Assembly (NCBI GenBank): GCA_012031475.1
Contig: JAAUTJ010000012.1
Coordinates: 1-22,291 of the forward strand
Reading direction: 5' to 3'
DNA length: 22,291 bases
Source of the DNA: Leptolyngbyaceae cyanobacterium SM1_3_5
GTDB taxonomy: Bacteria > Cyanobacteriota > Cyanobacteriia > Elainellales > Elainellaceae
Within the stretch, counting starts at the first letter, position 1; the number at the start of each line of letters is the position of its first letter. Below the pieces are notes generated by a model, which had not been told where the DNA came from, searched no databases, and was given only the letters and a program-made list of their open reading frames with translations. The position numbers were made by a program, and so were the translations under genes. Shown here piece by piece: positions 13,653 through 22,291 of the stretch.

Positions 13653-16600
13653 GCGTTGCGCCTGAAGTTCGAGTTGGGATTTATCTAGAACGCTCTGTTG
13701 AACTGCTTGTTTCAGTTTTAGCCGTGTTAAAAGCAGGTGGGGCTTATGTACCGCTCGATCTGAACTATCCCCTCGATCGCCTGTCTTTTATGCTGACTGA
13801 CGCGCAGGCGACTTTATTGCTCACCCAGCAAGATTTAGCAGACCAATTGTCCTGTGACACTAAGATTTTCTATTTAGATTCGGATTGGGTGGCGGTTGAT
13901 CAAGCAAGCGATCAAAATTTGATAGCGGTCACGCCTCAAAACCTAGCTTATATTGTCTATACTTCCGGTTCAACAGGCAAAGCAAAAGGCGTGATGGTTG
14001 AGCATTGCAGTTTAGTGAATGCCTACTTTGCTTGGAAGGATGCCTATCAGCTTGAAACACTCTCTAGCCATCTCCAAATGGCGAGCTTTTCGTTTGACGT
14101 ATTTACAGGTGATTGGGTGCGTGCCCTTTGCTCTGGAGCGAAGCTGGTGCTGTGTCCGCAAGAGTGTTTGCTAGAGCCAGATTTGCTGTATTCACTCATG
14201 CAGAAACAGGCGATCGATACCGCAGAATTTGGCCCTGCTGTACTGCGAAATTTAGTTTTGTACCTGCGTGAAACGAAGCAAACGCTTGATGAGATGCGAT
14301 TGCTCATTGTCGGATCGGATGCCTTCTACGTGCAGGAATATGATTCGCTTAAACAGGTGTGCTCTACTCACACTCGATTGATTAATTCCTATGGTGTCAG
14401 CGAAGCAACGATCGACAGCACCTACTTTGAAATGATCTGTGTTGAGGAAGCAGGACATCCGGCAGGAATGATGTCGATTGGTCGTCCTTTTGCCAACACT
14501 GAAATTCATCTGCTCGATGCGAACCTTCAGCCTGTTCCAGTTGGCTTAGCTGGTGAAATTTGCATTAGCGGAGCAGGATTAGCGCGAGGATATTTGAATC
14601 GACCTGAACAAATGGCTAAGGTGTTTGGTGATCGTCCTTCCGGTCAACGACTTTACCGAACTGGCGATCGCGCTCGATATTTAGGCGATGGCAATCTTGA
14701 GTATTTAGGGCGATCGGACACCCAAATTAAACTGCGCGGCTTTCGGATTGAGCTAGGTGAAATTGAAACTATTTTGGGTCAGCATCCTGCTGTTTGGCAA
14801 AGCGTTGTTGTAGTGCGCGAAGATGCGTTCAAAATGCAAAGCTTGGTTGCTTATTTAACGGTTAATGTCGAGCTGGAATTGGCGATCGCTGACTTACGCT
14901 ATTTTCTCAAGCAGAAGTTACCTGATCCAATGATTCCAAGTGCATTCGTCATCTTGGAAGCGTTTCCACTCAATGCAAATGGTAAGGTTGATCGTCGAGC
15001 TTTACCGAACCCGGAATTATTTCAGCGTGAAGTAGAATCCGGTTTTGTGGCTCCTCGTAATTTCGTTGAACAGCGAATTGCAAGCATCTGGCTGAATGTT
15101 TTGAAGCTCGATTGTGTTGGGATTTACGATAATTTCTTTGAACTAGGTGGGCATTCACTTTTAGCCACTCAGGTGATTGCTCAACTGCGTCAGATTTTTC
15201 AAATCGAACTGCCGCTACGTTCTTTATTCGAGCGTCCGACGATCGCCCAACTAGGTGAACAGATCGAGTCGAACTATCATCAAATACTCGCGCTTCCGAC
15301 GATCGAGGCTGTCGATCGCACGGGCGAATTACCCCTATCCTATGCCCAAGAAAGCCTCTGGTTTCTCAATCAGCTAGACGGCATCGGTTCGACTTATAAT
15401 ATGCCGCTGCCATTACGTCTAACCGGAAATTTGAACGTTGTGGTTTTAGAGCAAAGTTTAACGGCTCTGATACAGCGACATGAAATTTTGCGGACAACAT
15501 TCCGAACTTGCAACGCCAAACCCGTTCAGATCATTGCTTCAAATTGGAATCTCGATCTCTCTGTCGTCAATTTGCAGGCTTTAGCTAGTGCAGAACAAGA
15601 GCAGCAGGTTCGGCAATTCATTGCCGGAGAAGTTGAAACTCCGTTTGATTTGGCAACAGGGCTTCTAATCAGAAGTAAGGTGCTTCAACTTGGCAACACC
15701 GATCACGTTTTGCTGCTGACACTGCATCATATTGTCGCGGACGGCTGGTCAATCGAAGTGCTGGTGCGAGAGCTAGCCAAGCTGTATATGGCCTGTTTAT
15801 TGCAACAGCCTCTACCTACACCGCTGCCAATTCAATATGCTGATTTTGCTTTGTGGCAGCGAAACTACCTACAGGGCGACGTGCTGGAGACGCTGCTGGC
15901 TCACTGGAAGCGTACCTTGAAGGACGCGCCGCCTGTCCTAACGCTGCCAACGGACTATCCTCGCCCTTCGCTGCAAACTTATCACGGGAAAAGCACTTCG
16001 TTTGATCTCAATCCTGCTCTGGCTGCTAAATTAAAAGCGCTCAGTCAACAATCTCAAGTCACGCTGTTTATGACTTTGCTGAGTGCCTTTTATGTTCTGC
16101 TCCATCGTTATACTCAGCAAGATGATCTGGTTGTTGGTACACCGATCGCTAATCGCAATCGCACAGAAATTTCTGAGCTGATTGGTTATTTTGTCAACAT
16201 CCTCGTGCTGAGAGCAAATTTATCGGGAGATCCGAGTTTCAAGCAACTGCTGGCACAAGCTTATCAAATGGCATTAGATGCTTACAGTTATCAAGATTTG
16301 CCGTTTGAGAAGCTAGTTGAGGCGTTGCAGCCAGAACGTAGCCTGAGCCATACACCGCTCTTTCAGGTGATGTTTGCGCTCCACAATACGCCAACGCCAG
16401 AATTAAACTTGCCTGATTTAACAATTCGAGGGCTGGATGTTGACATCATCACCTCAAAGTTCGATTTAACGATCGCCTTTCGAGAAACGGAGTCCGGCTT
16501 AACTGGATTTGTTGAATACAACACCGACTTATTTACGGCAGCAACGATCGATCGACTGATGGGGCACTATCAACAACTGCTAGAAGAAATCGTTGTTAAT

Positions 16601-19600
16601 CCAGAAAAACCGATATCAGAATTATCGATTTTAACGCCTGTTGAACGACGGCAGTTTGCCCGATGGAGAGAGCAAGCAGCATATCCTCGCCATTGGTGCA
16701 TTCACCAGCTGTTTGAAGCCCAGGTTGAACAAACACCCAATGCAGTTGCAGTGAGTTTTGGCGATCACCATCTTACGTATCAGCAACTCAATGCTCAAGC
16801 CAATCAACTCGCTCATTACTTACAAACGCAGGGTATCACCCCTGAAGATCGAGTGGGAATCTGTCTAGAGCGATCGATCGAAATGATCGTGGCAGTCTTG
16901 GCGGTGCTGAAAGCGGGAGCCACCTACGTGCCGCTTGATTCAAACTATCCTTCAGATCGACTTGCTTTCATGGTTGCTGATGTCGAGGCTGCTCTTTTAC
17001 TGACCAAACAAAAGCTGCTCGATCGATTGCCTCTGACTGAGGCTTCAACACTTTGCTTAGAGCAAATCGGGCAGTTTAATCAACTGAGTGAAGCAAATTT
17101 AGAAGCGATAGTTGCGCCTGAAAATCTAGCCTATATTGCTTACACTTCTGGCTCAACAGGCAAAGCAAAAGGTGTGATGATCGAGCATCACAGTTTGGTG
17201 AATGCGTATTTTGCCTGGAAGGATGCCTATCGACTTGAAACGCTCTCCAGCCACTTACAGATGGCAAGTTTTTCATTCGATGTGTTTACGGGTGATTGGG
17301 TGCGTGCCCTTTGCTCAGGTGCAAAGCTAGTGCTATGTCCTGAGGAGTATCGATTAGAGCCGTCGCTGCTATATGCGCTGATGCAAACAGCAAACATCGA
17401 CAGCGCTGAGTTTTCTCCTGTTGTTTTGCGACAGTTGATGCAGTATTTGCAGGATACCAAGCAATCGATCGCATTTATAAAACTGCTGATTGTCGGCTCA
17501 GACTGCTTTTACTGCGAAGAGTATCAGACGTTGAGGCAACTGTGTAGTTCTGATACTCGCATCATCAATTCTTACGGCGTGAGTGAAGCCACGATCGATA
17601 GCACTTACTTTGAATCAGACGATTTAGATCAATCACAAGTTGATCGGATGATGCCGATCGGTCGTCCATTCAACAATACGCAGATTTATCTTTTGCGCGA
17701 TTTGCAACCTGTTCCGATCGGTGTAACAGGTGAAATTTATATTGGTGGAGCAGGGCTTGCACGGGGGTATCTCAATCAGCCTGAATTAACCCGCGATCGA
17801 TTTGTTATTCATCCGTCAAACGGCGAACGGCTTTACCGCACAGGTGATCTGGCTCGCTGCCTTAGTGATGGCACGATCGAGCTACTGGGACGCAGCGACG
17901 ATCAAATCAAGCTGCGCGGCTTCCGAATTGAAATTGGCGAAATTGAATCGCTGCTCATTCAGCATCCACAGGTAGAAGCCGCCGTCGTTGCCTTGCAAAC
18001 CGAGCAATCTGGGCAACAATACTTAGTCGCTTATGTAGTTCTCGCTGAGTCAGAACCGTTGAGCATCAGCAGCTTACGCGCCCTGCTTAAAGCTGAGCTG
18101 CCAAGCTATATGGTTCCGGCGAACTACGTTGTTCTAGAAGCACTGCCCTTAACTCCAAATGGCAAGACCGATCGCCGTGCACTGCCTATGCCTGAGCGAT
18201 TCGAGCGCGATATAGAATCCGGTTTTGTGGCTCCTCGTAATTCGATCGAGCAACGAGTAACTGGAATTTGGCTGAGCGTTTTGAGGCTCGATCGCATCGG
18301 CATTTACGACAACTTTTTTGAACTCGGTGGACATTCTCTACTCGCAACTCAAGTGATTGCTCAGCTACGTCAAGCTTTCAATCTAGAACTGCCGTTGAGA
18401 TCGATCTTTGAATCACCCACGATCGCGGCGATCGCAGCACAAATCGAATCGAGCTATTATCAAACGCTGTCCGCTCCGGCGATCGAATCTGCTGATCATT
18501 CAGGTGAATTGCCGCTGTCTTACGCTCAGGAAAGCCTCTGGTTTCTTGACCAGCTAGAAGGCATTGGTGCAACCTACAATCTGCCGCTGCCGCTGCGGTT
18601 GACCGGAACTTTAGATATTGCTGGCTTGGAGTATAGCTTGGTCACGCTCAAACAGCGTCACAGCATTTTGCGAACCACTTTCCCAACTCGCGAAGCTCAT
18701 CCGGTGCAAGTCATTTCTTCTGATAGCAACCTAGCGATCGAAACTTTTGACCTGCAAGAGTCTTCAGAAGTCGATCGAGAAATTCAACTGCGTCAACTTG
18801 TTTTCGAGCAGGCAAAGAAACAGTTTGATTTAGCCACCGGATCGCTGATGCGAGTCGCGTTAGTGCGCCTATCTGCTGAAGATCATGTGCTGCTGATCTC
18901 GCTGCATCACATTATTGCCGATGGCTGGTCGATCGATATCTTCGCCCGCGAATTCGGGAGGCTTTATAGTGCTTACGTGACTCAGAAGTCCTGCTCTCTA
19001 CCCGATTTACCCATTCAATATGCTGACTTTGCGCTGTGGCAACGACGCTATTTGCAGGGGGAAATTCTCGAAGCGCTGCTCGCTTACTGGCAGCGCACCC
19101 TCGCAGGCGCACCCTCAGTTCTAGCGCTGCCAACCGACTACCCGCGCCCTGCTGTACAAACCTTTCGGGGACAGAGTGCTTCTTTTCAGGTCGATGCGCC
19201 CACAGCCGCAGCCCTCAAATCGCTCAGTCAGCAATCTAGAGTCACCCTCTTTATGACGCTGCTGGCGGCTTTTCAGATTTTGCTGTCGCGTTACAGCGGA
19301 CAGGATGATGTTGTCGTTGGCACACCGATCGCCAACCGCAATCGAGCCGAAACTTCTGATTTAATCGGCTACTTTATCAATATTTTGGTACTGCGAACTG
19401 TTCTATCTGGAAATCCCAGTTTCAAAGAAGTTTTGGCGCGAGTTTATCAAACAGCATTAGATGCTTACACTCATCAAGATCTGCCATTTGAACTCTTAGT
19501 AAAAAACCTGCAACCAGAGCGTAGCCTTAGCCATACACCGCTATTTCAGGTCATGTTTGTCCTGCAAAATGCGCCAACACCTGAACTACATTTACCCAGT

Positions 19601-19684
19601 TTGACGATTCAAGGATTTGACCTTGACATCATCACCTCAAATTTGACATCACAATGGCATTGCAGGAAACTGATCAAGGCTTAA
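13604..19684 (+). CDS. NRPS, middle segment: A1 - PCP1 - C2 - A2 - PCP2 - C3
   Basis: Continues the same protein; it needs no start codon of its own (ATG 13724 is internal). A1 (to about 15000): LKAGGAYVPLD, YTSGSTGKAKG, FSFDVFTGDW, NSYGVSEATID, RTGDRAR, NGKVDRR. PCP1: LGGHSL, Ser codon 15155. C2: SYAQESLWFL, HHIVADG at 15725-15745. A2 (about 16690-18180): the same A motifs. PCP2: LGGHSL, Ser codon 18335. C3: SYAQESLWFL, HHIIADG at 18905-18925. Both A domains have the hand-read pocket code D-V-G-E-L-V-S-I-D-K, close to an ornithine code DVGEIGSIDK. The C domains look like the LCL type; no epimerase, methyltransferase or thioesterase is present. The frame is lost at an AAA run (19639-19641, one A missing); true sequence continues as S-K-F-D-I-T in the next frame. 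Confidence 0.9.
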   Translation, partial: ELNDRSNQLARHLQKLGVAPEVRVGIYLERSVELLVSVLAVLKAGGAYVPLDLNYPLDRLSFMLTDAQATLLLTQQDLADQLSCDTKIFYLDSDWVAVDQASDQNLIAVTPQNLAYIVYTSGSTGKAKGVMVEHCSLVNAYFAWKDAYQLETLSSHLQMASFSFDVFTGDWVRALCSGAKLVLCPQECLLEPDLLYSLMQKQAIDTAEFGPAVLRNLVLYLRETKQTLDEMRLLIVGSDAFYVQEYDSLKQVCSTHTRLINSYGVSEATIDSTYFEMICVEEAGHPAGMMSIGRPFANTEIHLLDANLQPVPVGLAGEICISGAGLARGYLNRPEQMAKVFGDRPSGQRLYRTGDRARYLGDGNLEYLGRSDTQIKLRGFRIELGEIETILGQHPAVWQSVVVVREDAFKMQSLVAYLTVNVELELAIADLRYFLKQKLPDPMIPSAFVILEAFPLNANGKVDRRALPNPELFQREVESGFVAPRNFVEQRIASIWLNVLKLDCVGIYDNFFELGGHSLLATQVIAQLRQIFQIELPLRSLFERPTIAQLGEQIESNYHQILALPTIEAVDRTGELPLSYAQESLWFLNQLDGIGSTYNMPLPLRLTGNLNVVVLEQSLTALIQRHEILRTTFRTCNAKPVQIIASNWNLDLSVVNLQALASAEQEQQVRQFIAGEVETPFDLATGLLIRSKVLQLGNTDHVLLLTLHHIVADGWSIEVLVRELAKLYMACLLQQPLPTPLPIQYADFALWQRNYLQGDVLETLLAHWKRTLKDAPPVLTLPTDYPRPSLQTYHGKSTSFDLNPALAAKLKALSQQSQVTLFMTLLSAFYVLLHRYTQQDDLVVGTPIANRNRTEISELIGYFVNILVLRANLSGDPSFKQLLAQAYQMALDAYSYQDLPFEKLVEALQPERSLSHTPLFQVMFALHNTPTPELNLPDLTIRGLDVDIITSKFDLTIAFRETESGLTGFVEYNTDLFTAATIDRLMGHYQQLLEEIVVNPEKPISELSILTPVERRQFARWREQAAYPRHWCIHQLFEAQVEQTPNAVAVSFGDHHLTYQQLNAQANQLAHYLQTQGITPEDRVGICLERSIEMIVAVLAVLKAGATYVPLDSNYPSDRLAFMVADVEAALLLTKQKLLDRLPLTEASTLCLEQIGQFNQLSEANLEAIVAPENLAYIAYTSGSTGKAKGVMIEHHSLVNAYFAWKDAYRLETLSSHLQMASFSFDVFTGDWVRALCSGAKLVLCPEEYRLEPSLLYALMQTANIDSAEFSPVVLRQLMQYLQDTKQSIAFIKLLIVGSDCFYCEEYQTLRQLCSSDTRIINSYGVSEATIDSTYFESDDLDQSQVDRMMPIGRPFNNTQIYLLRDLQPVPIGVTGEIYIGGAGLARGYLNQPELTRDRFVIHPSNGERLYRTGDLARCLSDGTIELLGRSDDQIKLRGFRIEIGEIESLLIQHPQVEAAVVALQTEQSGQQYLVAYVVLAESEPLSISSLRALLKAELPSYMVPANYVVLEALPLTPNGKTDRRALPMPERFERDIESGFVAPRNSIEQRVTGIWLSVLRLDRIGIYDNFFELGGHSLLATQVIAQLRQAFNLELPLRSIFESPTIAAIAAQIESSYYQTLSAPAIESADHSGELPLSYAQESLWFLDQLEGIGATYNLPLPLRLTGTLDIAGLEYSLVTLKQRHSILRTTFPTREAHPVQVISSDSNLAIETFDLQESSEVDREIQLRQLVFEQAKKQFDLATGSLMRVALVRLSAEDHVLLISLHHIIADGWSIDIFAREFGRLYSAYVTQKSCSLPDLPIQYADFALWQRRYLQGEILEALLAYWQRTLAGAPSVLALPTDYPRPAVQTFRGQSASFQVDAPTAAALKSLSQQSRVTLFMTLLAAFQILLSRYSGQDDVVVGTPIANRNRAETSDLIGYFINILVLRTVLSGNPSFKEVLARVYQTALDAYTHQDLPFELLVKNLQPERSLSHTPLFQVMFVLQNAPTPELHLPSLTIQGFDLDIITSNLTSQWHCRKLIKA
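15033..15062 (+). repeat. 30-bp exact repeat between modules, copy 1
   Basis: Identical for 30 bp to 18213-18242, exactly 3180 bp further on. It encodes the ESGFVAPRN linker between the A and PCP domains of modules 1 and 2, pointing to a recent module duplication or gene conversion. Confidence 0.85.
18213..18242 (+). repeat. 30-bp exact repeat between modules, copy 2
   Basis: The second copy of the linker segment at 15033-15062. The matching linker of module 3 (near 21400) has diverged. Confidence 0.85.
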
Positions 19685-21798
19685 TTGGGTTTGTTGAGTA
19701 CAACACGGATTTATTCAAACGTGAAACGATCGATCGCTTGATGAAGCACTATCAGCACTTGCTTCAGACGATCGTTGCCAATCCAGAACAACGCTTATCA
19801 GAATTGTCAATTTTGACTGCTGCTGAGCAAAGCCAGTTAGCAGAGTGGAATGATACTTTAACCGAATATCCCCAAGATCTTTGTATTCATCAACTATTTG
19901 AAACTCAAATTGAACAAACTCCTGATGCGATCGCCCTTGTCTGGAATCAGCACCCTCTCACCTATGAACAACTCAACTGCCAAGCAAATCAACTGGCTCA
20001 CTTCTTACAGCAAAAGGTCACCTCAGAAGCACGAATTGGCATTTGTTTAAATAAATCATTAGACCTGATTGTAGCAGTGCTAGCCGTACTGAAAGCAGGG
20101 GGAGCGTATCTGCCACTCGATCCTAACTATCCGCCTGATCGCTTGTCTTTCATGCTAAAAGATGCAGGAATTTCTGCGTTGATCACTCACTCTAGTTTGC
20201 TAGAAATCTTTTCAGATCAGAAGATTGAGTCGATTTGTCTCGATCGAGATTGGGAGGCGATCGCTCTAGAGCGTCAGACAAATCTGACAGTCAAAAATCC
20301 TGCTCATCTCGCTTATGTTATTTACACATCGGGTTCAACTGGGACAGCAAAAGGCGTGATGGTTAGCCATCGCAGCTTAGTCAATGCGTATTTCGCCTGG
20401 AAGGATGCCTATCAGCTTGAAATGTTCTCTAGCCATTTGCAGATGGCAAGCTTTTCATTTGATGTGTTCACGGGTGATTGGGTGCGTGCCCTTTGTTCAG
20501 GGGCAAAGCTGGTGCTGTGTCCCTATGAATTTTTGCTAGAGGCAGAATCGCTGTATTCGTTAATGCGGCAACAGCAAATTAATACAGCTGAATTTTCTCC
20601 TGCTGTGCTGCGGAATTTGATGCAATATTTGCAAAATAGCCAGCGGCAATTGGACTTCATGAAACTACTGATTGTGGGATCAGACAGTTTCTATGTTCAG
20701 GAATATCAAGAGTTGCAGCATCTTTGTTCTCCCGAAACGCGATTGCTCAATTCTTATGGTGTTAGCGAAGCAACGATCGACAGTAGCTATTTTGAAATGG
20801 CTTGTCTTACTTATGAGCAACAAAACGACTGCTCGAATCATTTAATTCCGATCGGACGACCCTTTGCAAATACACAAATTTATCTTCTCGATGTCAACCT
20901 TCAGCCTGTACCGATCGGTGTTGTCGGTGAATTACATATCGGTGGAGCAGGGCTAGCACAAGGATATTTAAATCGTCCAGAATTAACGCAGCAGCGATTT
21001 ATTCATCATTTAGGACAGCGGCTCTACAAAACTGGAGACTTAGCCTGCTACAGAAGCGATGGTACGATTGAATTATTAGGACGAAGCGACTACCAAGTCA
21101 AGCTGCGCGGTTTTCGGATCGAATTAGAAGAAATTGGGGCACTGCTGATGCAGCATTCCACAGTTCGAGAAGCGATCGCCACAATTCACGAAGACGGCGA
21201 TAAGCGACTCATTGCCTATGTAGTCCTCAGGCAAAAATTAGATGATGCAGAAGCTTCTCTGGTTGCAGCATTGCGGTCTTTCCTAAAAACTAAATTGCCG
21301 CAGTATATCCTACCTGCTAGCTTTGTGATGCTAGACGCGATGCCACTCACTCCAAATGGCAAGATCGATCGCAAAGCACTCCCTGCTCCAGAAAAGATAC
21401 ATATTGATGAGGCTAATTTCGTTTTACCTAGCACGGCGATCGAGCAAACCCTAGCTGACATCTGGACTGAAATCTTGCAGCTACCACGAGTTGGAATTAG
21501 CGACAACTTCTTTGATCTGGGCGGACATTCGTTGTTAGCAACATCGCTCGTTTTTCGGATTTGCAAAGCTTTTTTGATCGAGTTTCCCTTACGGCATCTA
21601 TTTGAAGCACCGACGATCGCCGCTCAAAGCAAACTCATTGAGCAAATACAGTCAACTCAAACCAATTCAGTTCCAACACTGCCACTGCTGAAACGCTCAT
21701 CTAAAGCACCAATTCCGCTCTCACTATCACAACAATACATCTGGCACTTGCAGCAGCTCAATCAATGGGGAACGATCTTAACAGTTCTCTTTTGGTGA
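19640..21798 (+). CDS. NRPS, third segment: end of C3 - A3 - PCP3 - start of C4
   Basis: Continues C3 at FDITMALQETDQGLIGFVEYNTDLF after the missing A. ATG 19654 is only an internal codon. A3 (about 19875-21375) has LKAGGAYLPLDPNYP, YTSGSTGTAKG, FSFDVFTGDW, AEFSP, LLIVGSD, NSYGVSEATID, KTGDLA and NGKIDRK; its pocket code reads D-V-G-E-L-V-S-I-D-K, as in A1 and A2. PCP3 has LGGHSLLATS with the Ser codon at 21529. A C4 domain begins with LSLSQQYIWHLQQLNQ. One A is missing at 21771-21772, so this frame ends in a few wrong residues at 21798. C4 continues in the next frame as GNDLNSSLLVRLRGNL. Confidence 0.9.
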
Positions 21799-22291
21799 GA
21801 TTGAGAGGGAATTTATCGCCAGCCGTGCTAGAGCAAAGCTGCAATGAAATGATTCGCCGTCACGAAATCTTGCGAACAGTTTTCTCAACAGCAACAGATC
21901 AACCTAGACAAATTGTTCTACCACCGTTGCCGCTGACTGTCTTCTACAAAAACTTGCTTAATTTACCTGCGATCGATCGAGAAGCTGAAGCTATTCGGCT
22001 TGGCATTGAATTTGCTCAGCCTGCTTTTGATTTAGCATCTGCTCCCCTCATTAGAGTGGCGCTGTTTCAGCTTGCACCGGAAGAACACTGGCTGCTCGTG
22101 ACGATGCACCATATTATTAGCGATGGCTGGTCATTCGGAGTTTTTCTGCAAGAATTAGACGCTCTAATTCAAGCATTTTCGCGTGGGATTCCTGCACCGT
22201 TGCTCGATGTACCGCTTCAATATGCTGATTTTGCTGTCTGGCAACATCAGGTCTACACCGAAGAAACGATCGCTCGTCATCTTAGCCTACT
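21771..22291 (+). CDS. NRPS, fourth segment: condensation domain C4, partial at window end
   Basis: Open from the frame break at 21771 to the last base. It contains LRGNLSPAVLEQS, RRHEILRTVFS, PAFDLASAPLIRVALF, the active motif HHIISDG (His codons 22107 and 22110) and PLQYADFAVWQ. The opening SLSQQYIWHLQQLNQ differs from the SYAQESLWFLNQL of C2 and C3, so C4 belongs to a different subtype or was acquired separately. It starts a fourth module or a terminal condensation step. Downstream content is not visible. Confidence 0.88.

Noticed and set aside
13724..13726. ATG 13724 as the start of a second NRPS gene
   Set aside because: It lies inside the A1 domain; the missing upstream part of that domain is present in frame back to 13604.

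Overview
The window comes from a cyanobacterium. The HIP1 octamer GCGATCGC and its GATCGC core occur all through it on both strands. The metal pump/repressor pair is of the cyanobacterial ZiaA/ZiaR type, and a Uma2-family remnant typical of cyanobacterial genomes is present. I see no rRNA, tRNA, CRISPR array or transposase.

Layout. (1) 1-3121: a 5'-truncated coiled-coil ATPase of FtsK/HerA-like type ending in a zinc ribbon, then two small unknown proteins that share a motif; this looks like plasmid or accessory DNA. (2) 3122-3449: a convergent intergenic region with a strong hairpin. (3) 3450-6239: ziaA (minus), a P-type Zn2+ export ATPase, divergent from ziaR (plus), its ArsR/SmtB-family repressor. 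The gap between them holds a SmtB/ZiaR-type operator and, 4 bp away, a perfect Fur/Zur-type palindrome. (4) 6344-9724: exbD and exbB (minus) divergent from a tonB-like gene (plus), a complete energiser for TonB-dependent outer-membrane uptake. (5) 9794-10262: a truncated Uma2 pseudogene. (6) 10243 to the end: a promoter with TTGACA-N17-CATAAT, then a tight plus-strand operon. It encodes a non-haem Fe(II)/2-oxoglutarate oxygenase of the ScoE/Rv0097 isonitrile-synthase type, an FcoT/ScoD-type thioesterase, and a large NRPS ordered ACP-C-A-PCP-C-A-PCP-C-A-PCP-C, still open at the window end.

Main interpretation. Oxygenase + FcoT thioesterase + ACP + NRPS is the hallmark gene set of actinobacterial isonitrile lipopeptides (Rv0096-Rv0101 of Mycobacterium tuberculosis; ScoA-E of Streptomyces). 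Their products bind transition metals. Here the set is in a cyanobacterium, the ACP is fused to the NRPS, and all three visible A domains carry the same hand-read pocket code, close to a known ornithine code. The nearest neighbours are exbBD/tonB and ziaAR. A working model is a metallophore-like isonitrile oligo-ornithine lipopeptide locus beside metal uptake and export genes. The model rests on homology and context, not on a measured product.

Sequence quality. At least eight reading-frame breaks interrupt otherwise well-preserved proteins. Seven are explained by one missing base at a short homopolymer and one by an extra G. Most are probably read or assembly errors, so the broken genes are described here as whole genes in pieces.
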